Part shown: positions 6,309 to 13,631 of the stretch, one piece after another
How positions within the stretch are numbered: position 1 is the stretch's first letter
How the letters are laid out: each line of letters opens with the position of its first letter
Notes under the pieces: model-generated
Seen by the model: only the letters and a program-made list of their open reading frames with translations
Databases searched by the model: none
Told to the model about the DNA's origin: nothing
Position numbers and translations under genes: made by a program
Source: CAYFNK01 sp964474895
Lineage (GTDB): Archaea; Nanobdellota; Nanobdellia; SCGC-AAA011-G17; PNOQ01
Reading direction: 5' to 3'
Assembly (NCBI GenBank): GCA_964474895.1
Contig: CAYYUK010000010.1
Span: forward strand, 1 to 13,866
DNA length: 13,866 nt

Positions 6309-6880
6309 ATTTTCTGAAGAAGTTTTGGAACTTTGTTTGGAAAAGTGATACTCCTGCTAGTTGGATAGTTTCAATTATTTTGGTTTTTATTCTTGTTAAG
6401 TTTGTTCTTTATCCTGGAATTGGATTCTTATTTGGAACTACTCACCCTGTTGTTGCTGTTGTTTCTTGGAGTATGGAGCATGAGGAAAGGTATGATACTT
6501 GGTGGGAAAACAATGGTAAATGGTATGAAGAGAATGGAATAAGCAAAATTCAATTTAAAGAATTTAAATTTAATAATGGATTTAATCAAGGGGATATAAT
6601 GGTTGTTTTTGGCAGACAATCACAAAATATAAATATTGGAGATGTACTGATTTTTCAATCAACTACAAATTACCCCGTGATCCATAGGGTTGTTAATAAG
6701 TGGGATGAAGGAGATCAATATTTCTTTCAAACAAAAGGGGATAATAATGTAGACAGTTATTTACAGCTTGATGAGAGAGAGATAAGTGGTGATCGTGTGG
6801 TTGGAGTCGCAAATTTCAGAGTACCTTACTTGGGATGGATAAAAATACTTTTCAATAGGGTTGTTGGGGGGATAATATAA
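6305..6880 (+). CDS. Signal peptidase I, archaeal/ER Sec11 type
   Basis: It cleaves signal peptides from Sec-exported proteins at the outer face of the membrane. The 191-residue product has an N-terminal membrane helix (about residues 19-43). The catalytic Ser56 lies in VVSWSMEH, and His127 in VIHRVV replaces the bacterial general-base Lys, which is the mark of the archaeal/eukaryotic class. GDNN at 145-148 supplies the conserved Asp. A hydrophobic Gly-rich end (GVANFRVPYLGW) completes the family pattern. About 35 residues of Trp/Glu/Lys-rich sequence lie between the Ser motif and the next conserved strand, longer than in compact bacterial forms. It overlaps rpoL by four bases and is followed by the TFS gene after three. 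Plausible substrates nearby include the giant surface protein at 8853; the KxGQ proteins would more likely need a prepilin peptidase. Confidence 0.92.
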   Translation: MNFLKKFWNFVWKSDTPASWIVSIILVFILVKFVLYPGIGFLFGTTHPVVAVVSWSMEHEERYDTWWENNGKWYEENGISKIQFKEFKFNNGFNQGDIMVVFGRQSQNINIGDVLIFQSTTNYPVIHRVVNKWDEGDQYFFQTKGDNNVDSYLQLDEREISGDRVVGVANFRVPYLGWIKILFNRVVGGII

Positions 6881-6883
6881 AAA

Positions 6884-7213
6884 ATGAAAGCCGATTTATT
6901 TTGTTTAAAATGTGGTAGTATTATGCTGTTTGATAGGGATTCTAAGAAAATGAAATGTGGTAATTGTGGATATAATCCTAGAAAAAAAATTGGATCTGTT
7001 GTTTTTAAGAATAAAATTGAATTAAGTAAAGATCAGGAAATAGAAGTCCAAAGTAAGAAGGTTGAGACATTACCAAAAGTTAAGGAAGAATGTAGTAAGT
7101 GCGGGTTTAATAGTGCTTATTATTGGACCTTGCAAACAAGGTCTTCTGATGAATCTGAAACAAGATTCTTTGAGTGTTCTAAATGTGGCCATAGGTGGAG
7201 GTCCAACGATTAA
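6884..7213 (+). CDS. Transcription factor S (TFS), transcript cleavage factor
   Basis: TFS, the archaeal relative of TFIIS and RPB9, enters the RNA polymerase secondary channel and stimulates cleavage of backtracked RNA. The 109-residue protein has both zinc ribbons: Cys7, Cys10, Cys25, Cys28 in the first and Cys70, Cys73, Cys98, Cys101 in the second. The acidic hairpin RSSDESET carries the catalytic Asp89-Glu90, so this should be a cleavage-active TFS rather than an inactive paralogue. It starts three bases after the signal peptidase stop and shares the rpoL transcript, placing two polymerase components in one operon. Confidence 0.94.
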   Translation: MKADLFCLKCGSIMLFDRDSKKMKCGNCGYNPRKKIGSVVFKNKIELSKDQEIEVQSKKVETLPKVKEECSKCGFNSAYYWTLQTRSSDESETRFFECSKCGHRWRSND

Positions 7214-7230
7214 TTATCTGCTTTAGAATA

Positions 7231-7245
7231 GGAATCATTAAAAGT
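7231..7245 (+). promoter_or_regulatory. BRE/TATA promoter for pcn
   Basis: GGAATC followed by ATTAAAAGT, with the TATA part centred about 26 nt before the ATG at 7266. A run of C and T fills the last 16 bases before the start codon, with no Shine-Dalgarno. Confidence 0.5.
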
Positions 7246-7265
7246 AAAACCCCTTTTTCTTTTTT

Positions 7266-8018
7266 ATGAGATTAGTCTTGTCTGAGCCGAGGTTTTTGAA
7301 GGAAAGTGTTAGCATTCTTTCTGAATTGGTTAATGATGTTAAGATAAAATTGGATGCAGATAAACTTGAAATTGTTGCTATGGATCCTGCTAATGTTGCC
7401 ATGATTGTTTTTAGACTTCTTAATAGTGCTTTTGCAGAGTATGACATCAAAGGTGTTGAAGTTATTTCTGTTAATCTTGAGTCTTTAAAACAAGTATTGA
7501 GTAGAGCGAAGCCTAATGATAATATTGTTTTAGAACTCGATGAAGAAAAAAATCGTTTGAAAATTGGGTTGAGAGGAGAATCTAAGAGGAATTTTAATTT
7601 AGGGTTAATTGATATTCATGAAAAGGAGCAAAAAGTTCCAGAATTAGATTTTTCTGGTTCTGTTGAAATGAGTAATGTTGTGTTTAATGAAGCTGTTGAA
7701 GATATGGATATTGTTGCAGATACTGTTTCTTTATCCACCGATGGAAACTCTTTTTTGATTGAAGCTGCTGGGAATACTCATGATGCTAAGGTTTCTTTTA
7801 ATAAAAGTGAAAATATTAGTATTGCTCTTAGTGAAGATAAGGAGAATGTTAAGGCAAAATATTCTATTGTTTATTTGAAGAAAATTTTGAAAGGTGGTAA
7901 ATTAGCTGATAAGGTTTTTTTAAAATTGGGTCAGGATTATCCTTTGCAAATAGAATATAAAGTTACAGATAAATTACATTTTAGAACTCTTTTGGCTCCA
8001 AGGGTAAGTAATGATTAA
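7266..8018 (+). CDS. pcn: DNA polymerase sliding clamp (PCNA)
   Basis: PCNA forms the trimeric ring that tethers replicative polymerases and other DNA enzymes to the template. The 250-residue length is typical. The N-terminal domain has KIKLDADKLEIVAMDPANVA, the usual helix-strand pattern before the DPA-x-VA motif, and VISVNLESLKQVLSRAKPND matches the conserved strand and helix after it. The second domain ends YSIVYLKKILKGGKLADKV and the C-terminus LHFRTLLAPRVSND matches the conserved region near the partner-binding pocket. It has its own promoter and no Shine-Dalgarno. Its last codons overlap an ATG (8011) that is probably not used. The promoter of the next gene lies right at its stop codon. 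Confidence 0.95.
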   Translation: MRLVLSEPRFLKESVSILSELVNDVKIKLDADKLEIVAMDPANVAMIVFRLLNSAFAEYDIKGVEVISVNLESLKQVLSRAKPNDNIVLELDEEKNRLKIGLRGESKRNFNLGLIDIHEKEQKVPELDFSGSVEMSNVVFNEAVEDMDIVADTVSLSTDGNSFLIEAAGNTHDAKVSFNKSENISIALSEDKENVKAKYSIVYLKKILKGGKLADKVFLKLGQDYPLQIEYKVTDKLHFRTLLAPRVSND

Positions 8019-8033
8019 CGAAACTTTTATAAG
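8016..8033 (+). promoter_or_regulatory. BRE/TATA promoter of the pilin-like cluster
   Basis: TAACGAAA then CTTTTATAAG, starting on the pcn stop codon. The TATA centre is 27-28 nt before the ATG at 8056. This selects 8056 as the start, giving a leaderless transcript, over the in-frame ATG at 8011. Confidence 0.65.
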
Positions 8034-8055
8034 TTTGGTAAGGAATTTATTCACT

Positions 8056-8856
8056 ATGTTTAATAAAAGAGGCCAGGTGACTGTTTTTGTAATTTTGGGA
8101 ATAGTTCTTGTTGCATTGGTTGTGTTTGTTTTATATGTAAATGGAGTTTTTGTTAAGTTTGGTCTCGGTGAGTCTCGTGAAGTGTTTGTTGGCTCCCAAG
8201 TTGAGCCATCCAAAGTTGTTGTTAGAGACTGTGTTGAAAGAAGTTTAGTTGATGGTATACTTTTTGTTTCTATACAAGGTGGTTATTTTGATCCGGTTCT
8301 TTATGAAACGTTTGGTGGATTTGATATAAGTTATGCTTGTGAAGGAGGGGTAAATCATTTACCTATGTTGAATTTTATAGGGAATGAGATAGCACAGTTT
8401 ATGAATCAAGATTCCGAAATTGAAAGAATTCATGATTGTATAGGTGATGGTTTCGGAAGTATTGAAAGTAGGGGCGTAAATGTTGATTATAACTTTGCAG
8501 ATTTATCTTTGCCTTCTCCCAATATATTGAATGATCAGGTTTCTCAAGATATTATTTTTTCTTATAGTTTGAAGAAAGGTGATGAAACTGCACAGGTCAA
8601 TGATCTTAGAGTTGAAGTTCCATCAAATTTGAGAGGAGTTTATGACATTGCTGTTGATGTTGTTAATGCGGAATGTGGTGGTTCTGGATTTGATATTGAT
8701 GATTATGTTTGGGAAAATGGACAAGCTTTAGATATTTTGGCTGCATCTATTGCAAATGGTCCTGTTGTTGAAGATCATCAACCGTGGTATTTAGAAAGTT
8801 ATGCTGCTGAAGGAAATGGTCAGTTATTGAAGTTTCATTTTGTGATTGAACAATGA
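8056..8856 (+). CDS. Pilin-like surface protein with class III-type signal sequence
   Basis: Start at 8056 gives a 266-residue protein beginning MFNKRGQVTVFVILGIVLVA: a basic tip, Gly-Gln, then a hydrophobic helix to about residue 28. This is the shape of class III signal peptides cut by archaeal prepilin peptidase between Gly and Gln, although the Glu usually found at +5 is missing. The rest (about 30-266) is a soluble, mildly acidic domain with four cysteines (VRDCVER, YACEGG, HDCIGD, NAECGG), enough for two disulfides. No database family is recognised. It leads the surface cluster under its own promoter, and its TGA overlaps the ATG of the giant gene (ATGA), with GTGAT six bases before that ATG as a possible ribosome site. 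A minor pilin or pseudopilin role is inferred. Confidence 0.72.
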   Translation: MFNKRGQVTVFVILGIVLVALVVFVLYVNGVFVKFGLGESREVFVGSQVEPSKVVVRDCVERSLVDGILFVSIQGGYFDPVLYETFGGFDISYACEGGVNHLPMLNFIGNEIAQFMNQDSEIERIHDCIGDGFGSIESRGVNVDYNFADLSLPSPNILNDQVSQDIIFSYSLKKGDETAQVNDLRVEVPSNLRGVYDIAVDVVNAECGGSGFDIDDYVWENGQALDILAASIANGPVVEDHQPWYLESYAAEGNGQLLKFHFVIEQ

Positions 8857-11800
8857 AGATAAATTATGAAAGAGGAATTGCTGTATTTTGTTCTGTTTTG
8901 ATAGTTTTTGCTCTTTTTAATTTTGCTTTAGTTCTTAATTCTGAAGAAGTAGTTGCTGCAAATGTTGATACTTGTGGTTTGACTAATGATGGCAATTATT
9001 GTGTTGAAGTTGGAGAAGGTGAAAGCATAGATGATTATGATGGATGTGTTGCTGGGCATTGGTTTCCTGGTGCCTGGAGAGAGGATGTTGAGGAATGCAG
9101 TATTGGTTATTGTGTACCTTCGGGTCCTGGTCAATGTTTGTCTAACGTCGAGCAGATAAGATGTACTAATGAGAATGGTGCATTTTATGATGTTGAACCT
9201 GCAGATTGTCAAGTTGGTTGTTGTAGGTTACATTCTTCTGATTGCGGTTTGCAAGAGGGTAAAGTTTGTAGGGTAGATTTGGGTGGGGAATGGACTGGAC
9301 CAAGTGATGATGCACAGGAATGTAATTTACAATGTCCTGGAGCAACTCTTGGTTGTTATAAATCTGCTATTGGTTTTTGTGATTATGGATTGTTGGAGTA
9401 TTTTCAGGGACAATCTGATTTTGATTATACTAACTTTCTTGCTACGGATGATCCTGTTACTGGGCCTTTTTGTTCAGATTTAGTTGGTTGTCCTAGTTAT
9501 GGCAACGGACATGCTTACTTATCTTGTGGTGATGATACTACAGATGATGATGAGTGGGATGTTTATTGGTATGATAGAGAGGATAACAGGGAAGATTTGT
9601 CTGAGTCTTGTGGTCCTTCAAGGCAATGTTACGATGCTGATGGTCAAGGTGGGGAATTTAATGCAGAGTGTGTAACTACAGATTGTATTGAAGATTGTCC
9701 AGATTGTTATCCATCTACGTTGAAGAGCGGTGAGTCTGTATGTGTTAATGTTTTAGAAGGTTTTTTTGCTAATGATAGGGTTAGTAGGTATTTGGAAAAC
9801 TATCAACTTAATTGTCAGAATAGAAAGATAACGCCTGATTTTGGAGATTATGATGGTAGGGAGTTTTTGTGTGAGGAGCGTATTTCTGAAGATGGAAGAT
9901 TTAACGCTTATCCTGTTGATAATGAATGGGAAAGCTGTGCTGATTGTGGTGATGGTGGTTTGGATCGTTTAGATCTTGCAGGTTATGTTCCTATATTGGG
10001 TCAAGGTATTTTGGGTTTGGCTGGTAGTTCTTGCGGAATGGGTTTCGGAAATGGTGAAACATGCGGGGATATTGGAGATTGTGACTATGATAGAGATCTT
10101 TGGCCACCTATTGGTAGTTGTAATCCTAATTATCCTCCAAGTACAATTGATGAATGTGGTGCATGCGGAGATGGCGGAGATGAAGATGCTAATCTATGTA
10201 CAATGAAAGAATGTAATGCTCTTGGAGATTGTGTTTTTGTTGAGGAGGGTGGAGCTGGTTATGGTGCTGCTGCGGGTTTAGCGCTTGGAACATTTACTAG
10301 TTGTATGGCTACTGGTGCCGTTGTATGGTTTATCCCTTGGTTGGGTGGTCCTGCAGGTGCTTCTGGCATGTGGGATCTTTGTTTAGCATCTGTTACACAA
10401 CTCGGTGGTGGGCAGTTGTTGTTCTGGGGGATTGTTTCTACGATTTATGGTGCTGCTGCGAGAACTGGTACTCAAGATGTATTGGAGTATGATTTAAGTG
10501 ATCAGATAATTCATAATGGTAAGATTAAGACTGGTTATGCATTAGTTTCTTCTAAGTCTTTTTTGGAAGATCTAGATCCAGAGGCAGCCCAGGAGTTATT
10601 TGAGGGGATCAATCTTGATAATGGCGGAGATACTCCTTCTTTTGAAATAGCTGAGAGTGTAATGTTAAACGGTGTTCTTTCTGCAATTATTGCTCCTTTT
10701 TTAGCTGGTTCTTTGAATGCAATTCTTAGTTCTAGTGTTACATTTGCTAATGTGGAGGGCGCATTTTCTGTTTTTCTTCTTCAAGCCGGATTTGAGACTG
10801 TTATTGGTGAGACTTTTGTTGCTCCTGCAGTATTGGTCGAGTCTATGGTTGCAGTTGGATTACTTGTTCAGTATGTAACTCTTGCCGAATCTTTCCAAAC
10901 TGGAAATTGCTATCCTGAAGATGATACGAGAGCATTGACAACCAGTGAGGCTTGTTCTGATTGTGGCGTTGGTGAAGGACAGTGGTATTGCACAGAAGAT
11001 AGGTGTAACATTTTAGGAGGGCATAATGAATGGTGCCAATATATTTCGTTTGGTGAGGATGAATCCACTGGAATTGAAGATGGTTTGTGTTTGCCTAATG
11101 AGCCTTATAATGATGGACCTCCATCAATAGAAAGCGTTTCCGCAGAATTTTTTGATTTTGATAGGATTTCTCTTGAAGGACCTTATGAAGAATCAGATGG
11201 TAGTTTAGTTGTTGGTACTATCCCTTGGGAAACAATGTTTGCAGAAATTAAGCTTGAAACTTCGGAAGAGGCAGAATGTTCATACAGTATGGAGAGAGAT
11301 GCAAATGTTAGTGATGGAATCTTCTTTGAATTTGATGAAACCATACTAAACCACAATCTAACTATACAATTTGCAGATGCTGATAGGATTAGAGATCAAA
11401 CTCATATCTATTTTAAGTGTAGAGATTTTGTTGGGGCTGAGATGGATCCTGCAAACAATGAGAATTATGTGTTGGTTGAATTTGGTGAGAGGCCAGATCA
11501 AGAGCCACCAACGATTGATTACATTTCCCCACCAATAGTTGCAGTTCCAAATGGCACTGAAAGTGTTGAACTACAATTGTTTGCTTATGATAATAATGGG
11601 GTGGGTGATTGTAGATATTCTAAAGAAAATGGAACCTCATATGTAGATATGACTGGTTTTGGTTTGGGCGAACCAGTTCCTTGTGTTGGTGTTGATGATA
11701 CTTGTACGAGATTTTCTACAGTGTTTGATTTGACTGAAGATGGATGGGGAATTGAGATTGAAGGTTTTGAAGGAATTGTACATTATCCATTGTATATCTT

Positions 11801-12383
11801 GTGTGCTGATGAGGCAGATCCCCCTAATGTTATGTATGAGCCTTATCCTTGGTGGATAGAAGTTTGGCCAACTTTTGATGTTATTATAGATTCTCCTTTG
11901 GAAGATGAAGAGATTTATGGTACTGATGCCCAAGTTACTGTTTCAACTAGCGTAGATTCCTTCTGTGATTACACTTTGAGTAGTGGGCTTTATTCTACTG
12001 AAGGAAACTTTAGTGAATCTTTTGGAATGATTCATGATGAGTTTATCTCTGATTTAGAAGGCAGCCCTGGCGGTGAAGAATATGCATTGGAAGTGACTTG
12101 TACCGATTATGCTGGTAATGAAGTTATCGAGAGTTTGGGCTTTGAAATAGTTTCAGATGTTTATCCTCCAAGATTACTAAGAATATATACTGCCAATAAT
12201 AGGTTGAATATTGTTTTGGATGAAGAAGCTAGTTGTGTTTATTCAACTGAAGAGTTGGAAGAAGGACCTATGATTGGTAGTGGGTTTACACACAGTGCTG
12301 ATTTGGATTCTAATTCTGTTAGATATGAAATTACATGCACAGATACTTGGGATAATGAAGTTAGTTATGTAATCTATCCGTAA
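8853..12383 (+). CDS. Giant Cys-rich surface protein with internal hydrophobic blocks and Ig-like repeats
   Basis: The 1176-residue product matches no family I can name. An N-terminal hydrophobic segment (about residues 9-29) acts as signal peptide or anchor. Residues 38-465 are dense in cysteine (about 40), in short CxxC, CC and C-x4-6-C spacings with many Gly/Asp. Two hydrophobic blocks follow, about 466-535 and 604-680, each long enough for more than one membrane helix. A second Cys-rich patch spans about 688-748. The C-terminal part (about 760-1176) holds four degenerate Ig-like units, each starting C-x-Y and ending C-x-D (Cys809-856, 920-984, 1038-1083, 1128-1162). The protein has only about 12 Lys, is strongly acidic, and carries several N-x-S/T sequons in the C-terminal part. 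It is embedded between pilin-like genes, so a surface or adhesion role is likely but unproven. Confidence 0.85.
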   Translation: MKINYERGIAVFCSVLIVFALFNFALVLNSEEVVAANVDTCGLTNDGNYCVEVGEGESIDDYDGCVAGHWFPGAWREDVEECSIGYCVPSGPGQCLSNVEQIRCTNENGAFYDVEPADCQVGCCRLHSSDCGLQEGKVCRVDLGGEWTGPSDDAQECNLQCPGATLGCYKSAIGFCDYGLLEYFQGQSDFDYTNFLATDDPVTGPFCSDLVGCPSYGNGHAYLSCGDDTTDDDEWDVYWYDREDNREDLSESCGPSRQCYDADGQGGEFNAECVTTDCIEDCPDCYPSTLKSGESVCVNVLEGFFANDRVSRYLENYQLNCQNRKITPDFGDYDGREFLCEERISEDGRFNAYPVDNEWESCADCGDGGLDRLDLAGYVPILGQGILGLAGSSCGMGFGNGETCGDIGDCDYDRDLWPPIGSCNPNYPPSTIDECGACGDGGDEDANLCTMKECNALGDCVFVEEGGAGYGAAAGLALGTFTSCMATGAVVWFIPWLGGPAGASGMWDLCLASVTQLGGGQLLFWGIVSTIYGAAARTGTQDVLEYDLSDQIIHNGKIKTGYALVSSKSFLEDLDPEAAQELFEGINLDNGGDTPSFEIAESVMLNGVLSAIIAPFLAGSLNAILSSSVTFANVEGAFSVFLLQAGFETVIGETFVAPAVLVESMVAVGLLVQYVTLAESFQTGNCYPEDDTRALTTSEACSDCGVGEGQWYCTEDRCNILGGHNEWCQYISFGEDESTGIEDGLCLPNEPYNDGPPSIESVSAEFFDFDRISLEGPYEESDGSLVVGTIPWETMFAEIKLETSEEAECSYSMERDANVSDGIFFEFDETILNHNLTIQFADADRIRDQTHIYFKCRDFVGAEMDPANNENYVLVEFGERPDQEPPTIDYISPPIVAVPNGTESVELQLFAYDNNGVGDCRYSKENGTSYVDMTGFGLGEPVPCVGVDDTCTRFSTVFDLTEDGWGIEIEGFEGIVHYPLYILCADEADPPNVMYEPYPWWIEVWPTFDVIIDSPLEDEEIYGTDAQVTVSTSVDSFCDYTLSSGLYSTEGNFSESFGMIHDEFISDLEGSPGGEEYALEVTCTDYAGNEVIESLGFEIVSDVYPPRLLRIYTANNRLNIVLDEEASCVYSTEELEEGPMIGSGFTHSADLDSNSVRYEITCTDTWDNEVSYVIYP
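11277..12338 (+). repeat. Four degenerate two-Cys Ig-like units in the giant protein
   Basis: Protein-level repeat. Unit starts read CSYS, CRYS, CDYT and CVYS; unit ends read FKCRDFVG, ILCADEADPPN, VTCTDYAGNEV and ITCTDTWDNEV. The paired cysteines are 47, 64, 45 and 34 residues apart. No obvious DNA-level identity is seen, so these are old duplications. Confidence 0.7.
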
Positions 12384-12385
12384 AA

Positions 12386-12865
12386 ATGAAGAAAGGACAA
12401 GTTATCGGGCAGCCATTGGTTTATGTTTTTGCAATTATTGTTATTGCGTTGATTCTCTTTTTTGGGTTTAAGATGGTTGGAAATCTAATTGATTTTGAAA
12501 AGGATGTTGACTATGCAGATTTTTTAAATAATTTTGATAATGAAATAAATATTGTTTATGCTGAATCTTTTGGAAGTACTAAATCGTTAGAAAGTTTAAG
12601 AATTCCAGATGAAATTACAGAAATTTGTTTCGTTGTAACTAATGAAGATTATATTGAAGGAATGGAACCAACAGATGATAAAATGATTTTATATTTGAAT
12701 GAGCGGTTTGGTTCTCCTGAAGAAAATGTTTTCTTTGGTGGAAAGTATGAAGGAAGGACATTTGAAAAGTTGTCTATAGATCCTGATTTTTGTGTTCAAG
12801 ATTTTGAAAGTGTTTTCTTAGAAAAACAAGCAAACAATGTAAAGATATTTAAACGACAAATATAA
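12386..12865 (+). CDS. Small pilin-like protein with KKGQ signal sequence
   Basis: The 159-residue protein begins MKKGQVIGQPLVYVFAIIVI, a class III-like signal with a single hydrophobic helix at about residues 10-28. Its soluble remainder has two cysteines (EICFVV, DFCVQD) that could pair outside the cell. The pattern in the middle, with ESLRIPDEITEICFVV, suggests beta strands, but no family is recognised. It starts two bases after the giant gene's stop without a clear Shine-Dalgarno, so it must be read from the same transcript. A minor pilin, or a membrane subunit partnering the giant protein, is inferred from position and N-terminus only. Confidence 0.72.
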   Translation: MKKGQVIGQPLVYVFAIIVIALILFFGFKMVGNLIDFEKDVDYADFLNNFDNEINIVYAESFGSTKSLESLRIPDEITEICFVVTNEDYIEGMEPTDDKMILYLNERFGSPEENVFFGGKYEGRTFEKLSIDPDFCVQDFESVFLEKQANNVKIFKRQI

Positions 12866-12875
12866 AAAATAGGTT

Positions 12876-13631
12876 ATGGGAAAAAAAGGGCAGGGTATGC
12901 AATTTAATTGGATATTTGTTGTTATTGCAGGTGCTGTACTTCTTTCAATGTTTGCTGGTTTTGCAGTTAAATATGTTGATTTAAGAGAATCTAGAAATGA
13001 TGCTGAAATTGGAAGGGGGCTTGATCATATTTTTTTGAGTGCCAAATCAACTGCGCAGTACAAACCTTTTGACATTGGTAGGGAATTTGATATTAATTTT
13101 TTATGTGATGAGTTTGTTATAAACAAAGAATACAGACAAGAATATGATTATGTTGTTTTTGGTGATGATGCTGAAGATGTTGATGAGTTAATTATTTGGA
13201 GCAGGGAATTTAAACATCCATTTAGAGTTGATAATATTATTTATGTTTTTGATCCCAGAAAGACCGTCGCTGTTTCTGAAAATGTTCAAGGATTTGTTGA
13301 AGGGTTGCCTGAAGGAATACAAGTTGTTAGTTCTAGTCAGGCAGATATTGTTGTTAATGTAAATAGTTTACCCTACAATGATTTAGCTTTTGTTTATGCT
13401 GCAATGGTTTCTAACGAAAATAATTTTGAATGCGGAGTTAGATTATTAGAAGATAAATTTAAAAATGTTAAAGCAGTTTATTATGATAAGGCGTCAAGCA
13501 TGCCTGGATGTATAAGTTCTTATGCAGATGTTAAGAGTAAATTAGATACTCTTTTTTTGGATTCAAATGTTGAAGAACTAGTAGATAGCAATAGGGCTTT
13601 GAGTAATCTTGGCTGTGGGGTGGTATTTTGA
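12876..13631 (+). CDS. Pilin-like protein with GKKGQ signal sequence
   Basis: The 251-residue protein starts MGKKGQGMQFNWIFVVIAGA, again basic residues, Gly-Gln, then a hydrophobic helix (about residues 10-29). The soluble part carries four cysteines (FLCDEF, FECGVR, PGCISS, LGCGVV). It alternates predicted strands and helices, e.g. YDYVVFGDD and NIIYVFDPRK, so a compact alpha/beta extracellular domain is likely. No family is recognised. It lies ten bases after the previous gene, and its TGA overlaps a TTG start of the next KKGQ gene, which fits coupled translation along one operon. Confidence 0.72.
   Translation: MGKKGQGMQFNWIFVVIAGAVLLSMFAGFAVKYVDLRESRNDAEIGRGLDHIFLSAKSTAQYKPFDIGREFDINFLCDEFVINKEYRQEYDYVVFGDDAEDVDELIIWSREFKHPFRVDNIIYVFDPRKTVAVSENVQGFVEGLPEGIQVVSSSQADIVVNVNSLPYNDLAFVYAAMVSNENNFECGVRLLEDKFKNVKAVYYDKASSMPGCISSYADVKSKLDTLFLDSNVEELVDSNRALSNLGCGVVF

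Noticed and set aside
8011..8055. ATG at 8011 as start of the first pilin-like gene
   Set aside because: It would place the BRE/TATA promoter inside the coding region and put 15 unrelated residues before the KRGQ signal.
8928..9212. Minus-strand reading frames inside coding genes (also near 196-408, 1131-1313, 2168-2368, 3072-3278, 6428-6619, 7238-7450, 7974-8213 and 11637-11933)
   Set aside because: All are antisense to well-supported genes, with low-complexity Ser/Asn/Ile translations and no promoter or family match.
9529..9560. GAT-rich run as a possible DNA tandem repeat
   Set aside because: It is a short Asp-codon cluster in an acidic protein, not a regular repeat.
9283..10492. Several short plus-strand reading frames within the giant gene
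   Set aside because: They are out-of-frame shadows: hydrophobic, repetitive Val/Met/Leu translations of GT-rich codons with no start signals.
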